Source: Saprolegnia diclina VS20 (taxonomy: Eukaryota > Oomycota > Saprolegniomycetes > Saprolegniales > Saprolegniaceae). Taken from it: DNA of 64,000 bases. Under the pieces are notes generated by a model that ran no database searches, had not been told where the DNA came from, and was given only the letters and a program-made list of their open reading frames with translations. Position 1 is the stretch's first letter. Each line of letters opens with the position of its first letter. Positions 43,960-53,414 of the stretch are shown piece after piece. The stretch is taken from the NCBI RefSeq assembly GCF_000281045.1, contig NW_008246130.1:174035-238034 (forward strand), written 5' to 3'. Made by a program: the position numbers and the translations under genes.

Positions 43960-46900
43960 ATGAACCGAGCGACGGAGCTCTACGACCAGGCCTTCCGCGC
44001 AGCCGAAGAGGGCATCCGCGCAGAGGAGAGCCATGACGCTGAGACGGCAGTCCGTCACTTTGAGGAGGCCATTCGCATCTTCAGCCGGCTCGCGATCGTC
44101 GAGTCGCTGAGCAAGCGCGAGCTGCTCCAAGAACAGATCGCCGATTTCCAGGAGCGCATCGACAAGCTCCGCGCCAAGGTTGTCGAGCCGCCGCTCGTTC
44201 AGACAGCGGCCAATGTCGACTTGCAGATTGGGAACGCCGAGGGTCTTGAGGCCATCGCTAGGACTGTCGACACCGAGCCACATGGCGTGGAGTCCATTGT
44301 ACAAGCCTACATGGCCGCGGCCGATGCTTATATGACGGTAATGCGCGCGCTGAAGCTCATGCATCGCTCATTCAGAGGTAACTAGGTCTTGCAAGACCCA
44401 TCCTTGTCCCCATCTGCGCAGGTGCGCGTCCAAGCCAGCGTCGAAGCTATCATCGAGCGCGTGACAGCGCTCAAGGAGCCAGTGGTCAGCAATGCTGTCC
44501 AAGGGGGCGGCGAGGACATCGATCTCATGGAGGAAGAGCTCATGGAAGAGATGGAATCCTTCCTCGATGGTAGACTCAAACGATGGCTCTCACTTCGCGT
44601 AATGTTGTCCTGTGCAGTCGCCGATGTTGCGCCGGCCAAGCAAGCGGTGGTGCACACGCCGACGCCGCGGCTGCTGCGCTCGCCCTCTGCGATGCAACGA
44701 CCTGCAATCACGTACGAAGACGATGCTGGCGACGCCAAGTACACGGCCGAAGAAGTCGACGTTCTGCGCCGGTCCTCTGTCGTCAACAGGCGGCTCTTCC
44801 AGCCGTGGATCGCGTCTGACGCGTACGAGGTCTTCTCGCCCCACGAGCAATACATCGACCCCGACGGCTTTCTGAGTACGCTATCAGACTCTGGTTTGGA
44901 TTAAATAGGACGCTGTGACTAGGCATGTCGCCCAAGCAAATGGACAAACTCGACAAGTGGGTGCGTCCGACGGGCTACGGCACCGGGCAGCCCGTCATGA
45001 TTGCAGCCATTTCGCCGTACGTGATCGTGCAGGACGTCGTCACCGACTGCTCGTTTGTCGCGTCGCTCTGCATCACGGCGGCGTTCGAGCAGCGCTTCCA
45101 GAAGAAGCTGATTACGAAGATCATCTACCCGCAGGTACCGCTCGCGTCGTGGCGCTGTATCTCATTCGTGACCAGGATGCCCATGGGGACCCCATTATAA
45201 ACCCCGGCGGGCGCTACAACGTCAAGCTGTGGGCCAACGGCGTGCCGCGCAAGGTCGTAGTGGACGACTGCCTGCCCCTCGGCTACAACGGCACGCTCCT
45301 CTGCTCGTGCACGACGACCTCAAACGAGCTATGGGTGCGACGATCCCGCATCTCTGTCGCTCTACATTGCGATATGGTAGGTGAGCATCATTGAGAAGGC
45401 ATATCTCAAGGTGAACGGCGGCTATGACTTTCCCGGCAGCAACTCGGGCATCGACCTCTTTGCGCTCACGGGCTGGATCCCCGAGTCGCTCTCGTTTGTC
45501 GAAGCGTCGGGCCCGACGAGCGACGTCATCTGGCAGCGCCTCATTAGCGCATACAACTTTGGCGACTGCCTCATCACGATCGCGACAGGCGAGATACCAC
45601 CCGACATCGTACAACTGAGGTTCTTGCGAGGTATTGTAATGGTGACGTAGGCGCGCCGGGTCGGGCTCGTGCCGTCGCATGCCTACGCCGTCCTCAACGT
45701 CCTCGAAACGTCGTGCGGTGTGCGCTTGCTCCGCGTCAAGAACCCGTGGAACCGCAAGCGCTGGAAAGGCCCGTACAGCCTCGACGACACGCAGCACTGG
45801 ACGCCTGGTGCGACCAATGGCATTGTGGATGGCTCCTAACATCGTTGGTAGCACTGCAAGACGAAGTAGGCTTTGACCTGGACGCCGCGCGCCACGCAAA
45901 AGACGACGGTCTCTTCTGGATCGACTTTGACTCGGTGCAAGTGCACTTTAACGCGCTCTTTCTCAATTGGAACCCAGAGCTGTTCCAGTACCGGTACACG
46001 GTGCACAAGCACTGGCCCGTCGAGATGGGCCCGGCCAACGACACTTACAACCTCGGGTACAACCCGCAGTTTTTGCTCACGATCCCCAACGCCCAGCGCC
46101 GCACCAAGTCGTGCTCGATCTGGATCCTCCTCTCGCGGCACGTGACCGCCGTCGAGACGCCCGAGGCCGTCCAGCAGTTTTTGACGCTCCACGTCTACCA
46201 GCAGGCGACGCGCGTGTACTACCCCAACTTTGCCTTTGCGCGCGGAACGTACAGCAACAACCCGCACTGCCTCACGTGCCTCGACGTGGACCTGCGACCG
46301 GACGGCCCGACGTCCTTTGTTCTTGTCGCGTCGCAATACGAAAAGCTCGTGTCGCTCGACTACACGATCTCCGTCTTCTCGACAGACGAACCGTTTGAGT
46401 TTACGTCTGCGCCGGCGCCGCCACTGCACAGCCACGCGCTGCGCGACCAGTGGACGGGCACGACTGCCGGCGGCTGCCCCAAGTACGACGACTTGTGCGT
46501 TGGTTGTCCAAACTGATCGGAATGGTGTAGGTATGGCTCGTTCCTGCACAACCCGCAGTACCAAGTGGTGGTCACGGACACGTTGACAGACGTCGTCATC
46601 ACACTCGAGGCGCCCGTGCAGTACCCGATCAACCTCCGCTTGGTCCGCGACGGCCAGCGCGTCGGCGCCGTCTCCAAGAAGACTCTTCTCGCGCAGTCGG
46701 GGGAGTACCGTCCTGGTTTTTGCTACATTGAAGTCAAGGACTTGTCGCCGGGCGAGTACACCCTCGTGCCGTCGACGTTTGAACCCCACTGCATCGGCGC
46801 CTTTGTGCTTACGATCGCCGCGTCATCGCCGCAATTCCACGTGTACACGCTGCCGCCCGAAGGCCATGGCTTGATCGAAACTCTCGCCGTCGGCAAGTGG

Positions 46901-47322
46901 AACATGGCCGCGGGCACGGCTGTCGGGTGCTCCAACTTTGGCCGGTACCCCTTGAACCCGCAGTACTTCGTCCAGCTCTCGTACGTTGCATTTGCATTTT
47001 CGTTGCTCCACTGCCATGTAGGGCAACGACGCGGCTCTTTCTTCGGCTGCGGCCGACGCGATCCCCCGTACCGTCGATCAACTTGGCACTGTACATGTGC
47101 GGTCCCAACGGCCAGCTGGACCCCAGTGCCAACCCAACGACGGCAATCGGAACATCTGGCAATGGCTGCTACACCAACAGTGCATCGGGCGCACGGACGC
47201 CGCTGCTCACACTGGCGCCGGGCACGTACGTGGCCATCCCGTCGACTTTTGAGCCTATCCAGGCTGACTTTGACCTTGTCATTTACTCGGACAGCCCCGT
47301 CACCATCTCTCGCGTCCGGTAA
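43960..47322 (+). CDS. CAPN7: Calpain-7 (PalB-type cysteine protease)
   Basis: Nine exons: 43960-44337, 44386-44875, 44923-45134, 45176-45334, 45381-45608, 45651-45807, 45852-46494, 46531-46980 and 47022-47322; 1005 residues. Exon 2 may hide a 48-nt in-frame intron (44572-44619), which would give 989. Tandem MIT-type helices lie in the first 160 residues (YDQAFRAAEEGIRAEES, VQAYMAAADAYM). The papain-like core has the catalytic cysteine in VVTDCSFVASLCITAAFE, GGYDFPGSNSGIDLFALTGW, the catalytic histidine in LVPSHAYAVLNV and the asparagine in RVKNPWN. Two C2-like domains follow (SIWILLSRHVT, FVLVASQYEK, GEYTLVPSTFEP). Calpain-7 binds ESCRT-III through its MIT domains. There is no Ca-binding EF-hand. 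Confidence 0.94.
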
Positions 47323-47404
47323 GTAGGATGCGCACGCAAACCGTCGTCTTCATCCGTGCGCTCTGTTGTTAACTCTGCAAACATGACGCCTCATTGTTAA
47401 GCGG

Positions 47405-49081
47405 TTAAGTTGAGGGAAGGCGCTGATGCGGACGCAGCGCTTCGTTCAAAATGGCCGTGATACGTCGACGGTTGTGTCGCCGCCGCAGCCAGCGACGACA
47501 GCAAGTGACCAGGACGCACAGAAGCACGAGAGTTGCCACAAGCATTCCGCCCAAGACAGTGATGGCAGTGTGAAGCTGCGCAGCATCCATTTGCGCTTCG
47601 ACCAATGCACCGGGGCCGTCTGCGTACGCGAGGAGTTCGGGACAGCGGTCCAGGGCGACACCGCGGCACACGCACGCAATCGACACGAGCGCGTCATCGC
47701 TACGTTGGCACGGTGCGTGGCCTTCAAACGCGGCTTGTGTCGCGTCGTTATAGCGCGCAAAGTAGTACTTGTACACAGGAGGCGCCGGCACAATCACACC
47801 AAAGATGTGCGTTGCGGCGTATGTCTGCAGCGCATCGGCGGCGTCCAGGAACGACATGTTGAACGACATCACGCCGCCCGTGAGTGCCGCAAAGCGCGCG
47901 AGACGAAACATGCGCGCAAAGTGAGTGACACGTACGCCATCGTCAGCGATGGTCGTCGCGGCGTCGACAAGGTGCACGTTGAGCGGGGAGCGTGTCGGGC
48001 GACGGAATGTCCAGTCAGTGGCCCCGATGGCGACGAAGACGTCATCGATGAGCAGAACATTTGAGTGCAATGGTGTCGCACGAAGGGTGTAGACGCTCAT
48101 TTTGCTCGGAAATGCTGCGTAGAGAGGCGCGAGGAGGTCGTAGCGGTACTTTTCAAAACCGGCCGCGACCGCCCATGGCGCCAGCGTTGGAGTCACGATG
48201 ATTAGGCGCTGTATCGTTGGAAGAGTGTCTTGAAGCGCCCGGAACACAGCGGGCACGAGGCTCATGAGCGATGCTTCAATGTAAATGTAGTTGGTCGCGC
48301 GACGAATTGCCGTGACGCGAGCGTCGAGAGCCAAGTCCGTGACGAGTTGCACCGCGACGGAGCCCTTCTTCTCGCTTTTGCAAACGCTGATTGGGGGTTC
48401 TGGTAGACGCATGGCTGGCCATTGCACCCGCAGAATGGTCAGCACGTCGCACACCACCCTGTCGCCAGAAAGCTCAACGCCCACGTCCAATGCAGCTCTG
48501 CTCGAGTTGCTTATACCGCCGAGGTAGGCGATGCCATGGGAGCCGTCAACGCTGTATACGACTGCGACGTCCTGCAACGCTTCGTCGCAACTGGAGTTGA
48601 CTGTGAGGGCGACGGTTGTGTTTTGAGCTGCCAGCTCGGCCAGGCGCGCGCGGTTAGTTGCCGAGTCGTTGTAGATGAGTCCGTAGACGCTCCGATTCGT
48701 GAACGGTTCGTGCTGCCGTGGCATCGGTAGCGTCGCACCGACAACGATCCAGGTATCCGAGTCCTTCCGCCAATCAAACTGACGGGTTGCGACGTGATTG
48801 CCGAGCGAGAATGACGTGCTTTGTGTCGGTAGAAACCAGTCGATGGCAGCTAACATGGGTCGACGCGTCGGCAGCTCCCAGCCCGTCGCCGTCGAGACGG
48901 CAGCAGCGATGTCGCAGCCGTGAGAGAAGCGAAAGACACAAATGCTGCACGGGTAGCAGATGCACCCGTCGCGAAGCGAGTTGGCGAGCGAGTTGGAGAG
49001 AACGCAGCGTAAGTTAGTTGCGTTGGCGCAGACATGGCGTATTCCGAGCGCTAGCAACGTCAGCAGCAAGGGCAAACCCAT
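47405..49081 (-). CDS. Phospholipase-D-like membrane protein with degenerate HKD motifs
   Basis: Intronless, 558 residues from the ATG at 49081. It has an N-terminal signal peptide (MGLPLLLTLLALGIRHVCA), several Cys and N-sequons, and a C-terminal membrane span (about residues 508-530, ITVLGGMLVATLVLLCVLVTCC) with a basic cytosolic tail. The middle resembles the PLD fold of the PLD3/4 type: YIYIEASLMSLVP and a second HKD-like block HSNVLLIDDVFVAIGATDW. There the catalytic lysine is replaced by asparagine. The first HKD position (SHGIAYLGGISNSS) also lacks the lysine. The fold is therefore probably kept but hydrolase activity is doubtful. Its 3' end lies 82 bp from calpain-7. Confidence 0.72.
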   Translation of the reverse strand: MGLPLLLTLLALGIRHVCANATNLRCVLSNSLANSLRDGCICYPCSICVFRFSHGCDIAAAVSTATGWELPTRRPMLAAIDWFLPTQSTSFSLGNHVATRQFDWRKDSDTWIVVGATLPMPRQHEPFTNRSVYGLIYNDSATNRARLAELAAQNTTVALTVNSSCDEALQDVAVVYSVDGSHGIAYLGGISNSSRAALDVGVELSGDRVVCDVLTILRVQWPAMRLPEPPISVCKSEKKGSVAVQLVTDLALDARVTAIRRATNYIYIEASLMSLVPAVFRALQDTLPTIQRLIIVTPTLAPWAVAAGFEKYRYDLLAPLYAAFPSKMSVYTLRATPLHSNVLLIDDVFVAIGATDWTFRRPTRSPLNVHLVDAATTIADDGVRVTHFARMFRLARFAALTGGVMSFNMSFLDAADALQTYAATHIFGVIVPAPPVYKYYFARYNDATQAAFEGHAPCQRSDDALVSIACVCRGVALDRCPELLAYADGPGALVEAQMDAAQLHTAITVLGGMLVATLVLLCVLVTCCRRWLRRRHNRRRITAILNEALRPHQRLPST

Positions 49082-49144
49082 GAGCACTGCGCGACGAGCG
49101 TCACCGCCCAACAGATAACGTCAATGAGAATCGTTTCAACGCTT

Positions 49145-50302
49145 TCATTTTTGGGCATTTTTTCGCAGCTCAAAGTAGGCGTCTACGAGGTGCATGTCGT
49201 GGACGTAGTGGAAAGAAACGGAATCGGGTGCGCAGCAGTCGGACCCATTTCTCCAGCCAATGCCGATGTGGTCCGAGAACCAGTTCTGCGCCTCGTAGAT
49301 CGACGCGTAGTTCCAGTGGTCAAAGTCATTGACGTCGTCGGGCCAATAGTAGACCTGCTCGGGCGAGTACTGGTGGAAGCGTTCGCGGTGCAAACTGTCG
49401 CGGGTGTCCACGGGCACAACACCGCGGTGATACATGCAAAACGAGATTGCCCAGTCGTCCGGGACAACTTCGTCCGGGAGGCACGATGGCTCGTCCAGCG
49501 CTGCCACGAGTTGTGTCAAGTACGCCGAATTGAATGCGTAGCCAGCACCGCCAGGAGTATAGTACAAGCCGCCTAGAAACGAAAAGCACCGTCCATCTAT
49601 CGTATGCGGAGGTCGTAGTACCTTGATGGCGCGTTTCACGGAGCACCGTCTCCAATGCTTGCCTACATCGCTCGTATGTTATGGCGCTAGCCCCGTCTAC
49701 GAGCGATCATACCGTCGGTCTCGTTGCATGTAGGAGAGGTCGCGGAAAGGTTTTTGCATCTCGAACCACTGCAACGTCATGCGGTGGCCAAGCAACCTAG
49801 GCTCGTCCGGCGAGGTCATTGACGTGGCCACCGAGTGCAAGTACGAGAGTAGGTTATCCATGATAACATACGTATCGTCGTCGCACTTGAAAATCCAATC
49901 GTACTCGGACGCGTCGTACTCGCGGGCGAGGAGCCGCACGACGAACCGGTGCTTCTGCCACAGGTGGTCGTGTGTCGCCGGCGCAACGACGCGGACCGTC
50001 GGGATCGCGTCGTCCTCAACGTTGCTCATGAAGAGCAACTTGGTGCAGCGCTGTCCCCATGTTTTCTTGATCGCGCGCGCTCGAGCATGCGTCTTTTCGT
50101 ACGTGTTGACCCAGCAAAGAATGCGAAGCGGCGCGGTTGTGTTGCTGACGGTGATGAGCTCGAGCGCCGGAAGGTTGGCCCCAAGCGCTGCTTCAATGGC
50201 ATTTAGGCCTGGCCGCGGAGCATAGGCGAGGGCGTTTGTCTGGTAGCGAAGGTCTTCGCCCACGACGAGGCTCGCGATCGAGGCGGCAAAGGCCAAGCGC
50301 AT
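49145..50302 (-). CDS. Core-1-type beta-1,3-galactosyltransferase (GT31)
   Basis: Three exons, 49713-50302, 49622-49662 and 49145-49572, give 352 residues. A short hydrophobic N-terminus (LAFAASIASLVVG) would serve as signal or anchor. GT31 marks: RILCWVNTYEKTHARARAIK with KKTWGQRC, the metal-binding DxD in WIFKCDDDTYVIMDN, then TPGGAGYAF (spanning the intron 2 splice), PDDWAISFCMYHRGVVP and SFHYVHDMHL. These fit the C1GALT1 branch (T-synthase) that extends O-GalNAc in animals. The acceptor in this organism is unknown. The 41-nt second exon is needed to keep the frame. A doublet of the ATCCGGATA motif lies 41 bp upstream. Confidence 0.87.
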
Positions 50303-50343
50303 CCCTGTCGCGATCTTTTAGCGTCTTTCCGCAAGTCTAGGAC

Positions 50344-50362
50344 ATCCGGATAAATCCGGATA
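50344..50362. promoter_or_regulatory. Tandem ATCCGGATA doublet upstream of GT31 gene
   Basis: ATCCGGATA is repeated twice directly (50344-50352 and 50354-50362), 42-60 bp before the galactosyltransferase start codon. Confidence 0.6.
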
Positions 50363-50843
50363 TTGCGGTGGGGCGCGTCATGTGGATGAAGTGAAATAGT
50401 GTCAAAGGTTTAAAAAGCAGAATAGTTTAACCTGCCTCGAAGAATAGGCGCAATAGTGGCCAGCATGTGCAGCTAGTGGCTGTCGCAAGCAGGCTACCTC
50501 ATTGTCGATAAGGCACAAATGACGCGTCAGAAAAGACTCCAATGTTTCTTCTTTCAACACCGACCGGCCTTCCTCTCGATGAGTGGAAGGCAGGCAATTG
50601 CTTCACGAGAATAGGTTAAAGTTTAACGCAACGTTATTCCGCCTCAAGGACATGAAACGTGTTTACTCGTTGATTTTGCGCGCCATAGTTACCTACAGGC
50701 TCTGCAAACTTTGCTACTCATTGCGCGCGATTTGTGCGCGCAGGAAGCCCAAGGATAAAGCCTTCCTTTCCCTTGGCAAAGGCTTGAGGGATGGCACCGT
50801 CACCAATTTAGGAGTCACACTATTCTGGTATTCCTTTCCTAAA

Positions 50844-50852
50844 TATCCGGAT
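50844..50852. promoter_or_regulatory. TATCCGGAT element upstream of COPI-associated gene
   Basis: A single copy 53-61 bp before the start codon at 50905. Confidence 0.5.
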
Positions 50853-50904
50853 GGCCTCTGGTAGAGCCAGGGCAGCTTATTCTTTACTTTTGAAGCGAGA
50901 CAGC

Positions 50905-51492
50905 ATGAAGACCAACATCGGCGCCAGCAGCATTGAGGGCAAGATGGCCAAGCCCAGCCTCGCGTCGCGCATCAAGAACGTCGATAAGATGGAGCTTCCG
51001 AAGCTCCTGCGCTACATGCGCGTCGGCAACATCCTGTGCTCGGCGCTGCAGATCTTCGCTGGTGTCACCGGCTTCTTCAGCTTCCTCACGCTCAACATCA
51101 CGGGCTCGCTTGTCTCGCTCTACGTGGTCATGTTCGGCCTCCTCTTCCTTCTGTATGAGTGCCGACTCAACTCGATGGAGTCGCGCATCCGCAACAACTT
51201 CGGCTTCCTCTACACGTACAAGGGCCGTGCCGGCTTTATCTTCTTCATTGGTTTCCTCGACTTTGGTATGAGCACAGCCTTGGGCACGCTCGCGGGTATC
51301 GTCATGAGCCTGGCTGCAATCACGAACCTCTACGTCATGTACAAGCACCCGGACTTCAAGAACGTGGGGGTCAACGCGGACCCGACGGCGTCGTACGCGA
51401 CCGGCAACCAGGCCGCGCAGGACTACCTCCGATCGAACCCGCAGGTTGCGATGCAAGCCGGCTCTTTCGCCCTCTCGGCCCAGCGGGTGTGA
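50905..51492 (+). CDS. COPI-associated family membrane protein, copy 1
   Basis: Intronless, 195 residues from the ATG at 50905. Four hydrophobic segments form the COPI-associated (Golgi Tvp15-like) fold: MRVGNILCSALQIFAGVTGF, LVSLYVVMFGLLFLLYECRL, GRAGFIFFIGFLDFG and AGIVMSLAAITNLYVMYKHP. The central ECRLNSMESRIRNNFGFLYT is the family signature. Proteins of this family sit in Golgi membranes and associate with COPI coatomer. The C-terminus SNPQVAMQAGSFALSAQ is shared with the convergent paralogue at 51615. The 122-bp gap between stops suggests a local inverted duplication. Confidence 0.85.
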   Translation: MKTNIGASSIEGKMAKPSLASRIKNVDKMELPKLLRYMRVGNILCSALQIFAGVTGFFSFLTLNITGSLVSLYVVMFGLLFLLYECRLNSMESRIRNNFGFLYTYKGRAGFIFFIGFLDFGMSTALGTLAGIVMSLAAITNLYVMYKHPDFKNVGVNADPTASYATGNQAAQDYLRSNPQVAMQAGSFALSAQRV

Positions 51493-51614
51493 GGATCACT
51501 ACCGCGTGTCAAAGCTAATGGCTTCTTCGCACGGCAAGTGCGGGTACATGGCGATTTGCATAAAGCAGGAATAAAACTATTGATTTTATGCGAGGTGTCC
51601 GCGTGTGCACGTCC

Positions 51615-52211
51615 TCACACCACCGGCTTGGGCTGCGCAGCGGCCGAGAGCGCAAATGTGCTCGCTTGCATCGCAACGTTGGGGTTGGCGCTCAGGTAGG
51701 CCGCCGCTTCCTGCTGGCCAGACGAGTAGCCAAGCGTCGGGTCGGCGTCGCGGCTCACGTGGCCCGACTTGAATTCCGGGTGCTTGCACATTACGAGAAG
51801 GTTCAAGAGCGCGTTGATGCACATGAAGACGCCGGCAATCGTGCCGAGCGTCGTGCTCATGCCAAAGTCGAGGAACCCAATGAAGAAGATGAAGCACGCG
51901 CGGCCCTTGTATGAGTAGAGGAAGCCAAAGTTGCTGCGGATGCGTCCTTCCATGCTGCTGAGGCGACACTCAAAGAGGAGGAAGAGAAGGCCAAACATGA
52001 TCACGTAGATCGAGACCAGAGTGCCCGTGATGTTGAGCGTAATGAAGCTTGTGAGGCCTGTGAGACCCGCGAGCACCTGGAAGATAGAGCAGCCGACGTT
52101 GCCGAGGCGCATGAGGCGCAGCACCTTGGGCAGCTCCATCTTGTTGATGTTGGAAATGCGCGTGACCATGCCTGTCTTGGCCGACGGCGACGACGACTCG
52201 AGCGAGCTCAT
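51615..52211 (-). CDS. COPI-associated family membrane protein, copy 2
   Basis: Intronless, 198 residues from the ATG at 52211 (MSSLESSSPSAKTG). The frame stays open further upstream but has no homology there. It is clearly paralogous to copy 1 along its whole length: MELPKVLRLMRLGNVGCS, LVSIYVIMFGLLFLLFECRL, SMEGRIRSNFGFLYSYKG, FIFFIGFLDFGMS and the ending ANPNVAMQASTFALSA. It differs mainly in the Ser-rich N-terminus and in extra Cys (ACFIFF, VGCSIFQ). Tail-to-tail arrangement with copy 1 is seen directly; duplication followed by divergence is inferred. Confidence 0.85.
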   Translation of the reverse strand: MSSLESSSPSAKTGMVTRISNINKMELPKVLRLMRLGNVGCSIFQVLAGLTGLTSFITLNITGTLVSIYVIMFGLLFLLFECRLSSMEGRIRSNFGFLYSYKGRACFIFFIGFLDFGMSTTLGTIAGVFMCINALLNLLVMCKHPEFKSGHVSRDADPTLGYSSGQQEAAAYLSANPNVAMQASTFALSAAAQPKPVV

Positions 52212-52796
52212 GCTGTTGGGGTCACGATCGGAAATGACCTGCTGCAACGGCTCGCGATAGCTCGGGCGGTTGCCGCGCGTGATTGGGCGCCGTTGGGATT
52301 TGAAACGAGCGCTGATTGGGTACTCCTTAGGCCAACAACGTGATTGGCCAGAATCCCAAAATAGCGCGATGGCGATCCAAACCAAGATGGCGAGCTCGAA
52401 GCTGACTGCGCATGAGGCGACAGAATCTTCTCACGACGGATTGGGCTCTTCGCCTCTCGACTTCCAGCGATGCACTGCGCCTCTTCACATGCGATGGGTC
52501 GACAGACGTCCACTCAATGACGTGCACGATGCTGCCGCTTTCACCTCGTAAAGATGAATCCAGTACATCGCCGACCGAGCAATCAAAGTCGGATGCATGT
52601 TCAAGCACCTTGAAGCTCATGGAAGTTTAGTCGAGGCGGCCGGCCCTGACAAGTGGAGACTAGTGTCGCCGGTCGCCGAATCTCGAAGTTCGAAGATCCG
52701 CACCTGGTCAGCGGCTTTCCACCAACCCTTTTATCCGGACGATGAAAACAGTGGCGGGGACGTCATTTCGCAAAATCGAATTCGACGCAAAAAACC
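52212..52796. other. Divergent intergenic region, COPI-associated copy 2 / TCTP
   Basis: About 585 bp. TTATCCGGA occurs at 52731-52739, 58 bp upstream of TCTP. Two CCAAT-like boxes near 52270-52350 (GATTGG) are plausible but unproven. No gene seen. Confidence 0.4.
52731..52739. promoter_or_regulatory. TTATCCGGA element upstream of TCTP
   Basis: A single copy 58-66 bp before the TCTP start codon. Confidence 0.5.
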
Positions 52797-53339
52797 ATGT
52801 TGGTCTGGCAAGATATTTTCACGGAAGACGAAGTCGTCTCGGACTCGCACAAGGTCGTTGACGCCAAGGATGCTGAGGGCAACATCGTCCCCGGCATGCT
52901 CATGGTCACCTCCAAGACGGTCTCCAAGGGCGGCCTCAACATCGATGTCGGCTGCGGCGACGCCTTCGGCGGCGGCGACCAGGACGTCGACGACTCGGTC
53001 GAAACGGTCAACAACATCATCGACGAGTCGGTCGGCTTCGGCTACACGGAGACGGGTTTCGACTCGAAGGCCGACATGAAGGCGTACCTGAAGGGCTACT
53101 TCCGCAAGATCATGAAGCACCTCAAGTCGACGGGCGCCAGCGACGAGAAGCTCGATGAGTTCAAGTCGGACGCGCAGGAGATCGTCAAGTACCTCACGTC
53201 GCAGTTCAGCGAGCTCCAGTTCTACATGTTCCGCGCCATGGACACTGAGGCCGGCATGGCCTACTCGTACTACCCCGAGGGCGCCCTCGCCCCGGTCTTC
53301 CTCTACATCAAGTGGGGCCTCAAGGAAGTCAAGTTCTAA
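52797..53339 (+). CDS. TCTP: Translationally controlled tumour protein homologue
   Basis: Intronless, 180 residues starting MLVWQDIFTEDEVVSDSHKV. TCTP family features are intact: the N-terminal LVWQDIFTxDE block, the flexible loop, the helical hairpin (MKAYLKGYFRKIMKHLKST) and the C-terminal YYPEGALAPVFLYIKWGLKE. TCTP is an abundant cytosolic protein linked to growth control, translation-elongation-factor guanine exchange and stress, and has been placed upstream of Rheb/TOR in flies. A TSC1 homologue lies about 10 kb away, but no operon-like link is implied. Length is as usual (about 170). Confidence 0.96.
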   Translation: MLVWQDIFTEDEVVSDSHKVVDAKDAEGNIVPGMLMVTSKTVSKGGLNIDVGCGDAFGGGDQDVDDSVETVNNIIDESVGFGYTETGFDSKADMKAYLKGYFRKIMKHLKSTGASDEKLDEFKSDAQEIVKYLTSQFSELQFYMFRAMDTEAGMAYSYYPEGALAPVFLYIKWGLKEVKF

Positions 53340-53414
53340 GTGCGACCGCTTGTCCATAGTGCTATAATACACACTCGATAACAGTCGCTCGTAGAGCGCT
53401 TTTTTATACTGCTA

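Larger units (their letters stand above)
50303..50904. other. Divergent intergenic region, GT31 / COPI-associated
   Basis: About 600 bp. It has motif copies at 50344-50362 and 50844-50852, one near each flanking start codon. The rest shows no gene. Confidence 0.45.

Noticed and set aside
44368..44385. 18-nt intron in calpain-7 that would also restore the frame
   Set aside because: Far shorter than any other intron here; a 50-nt intron at 44338-44385 fits the size range and phase.
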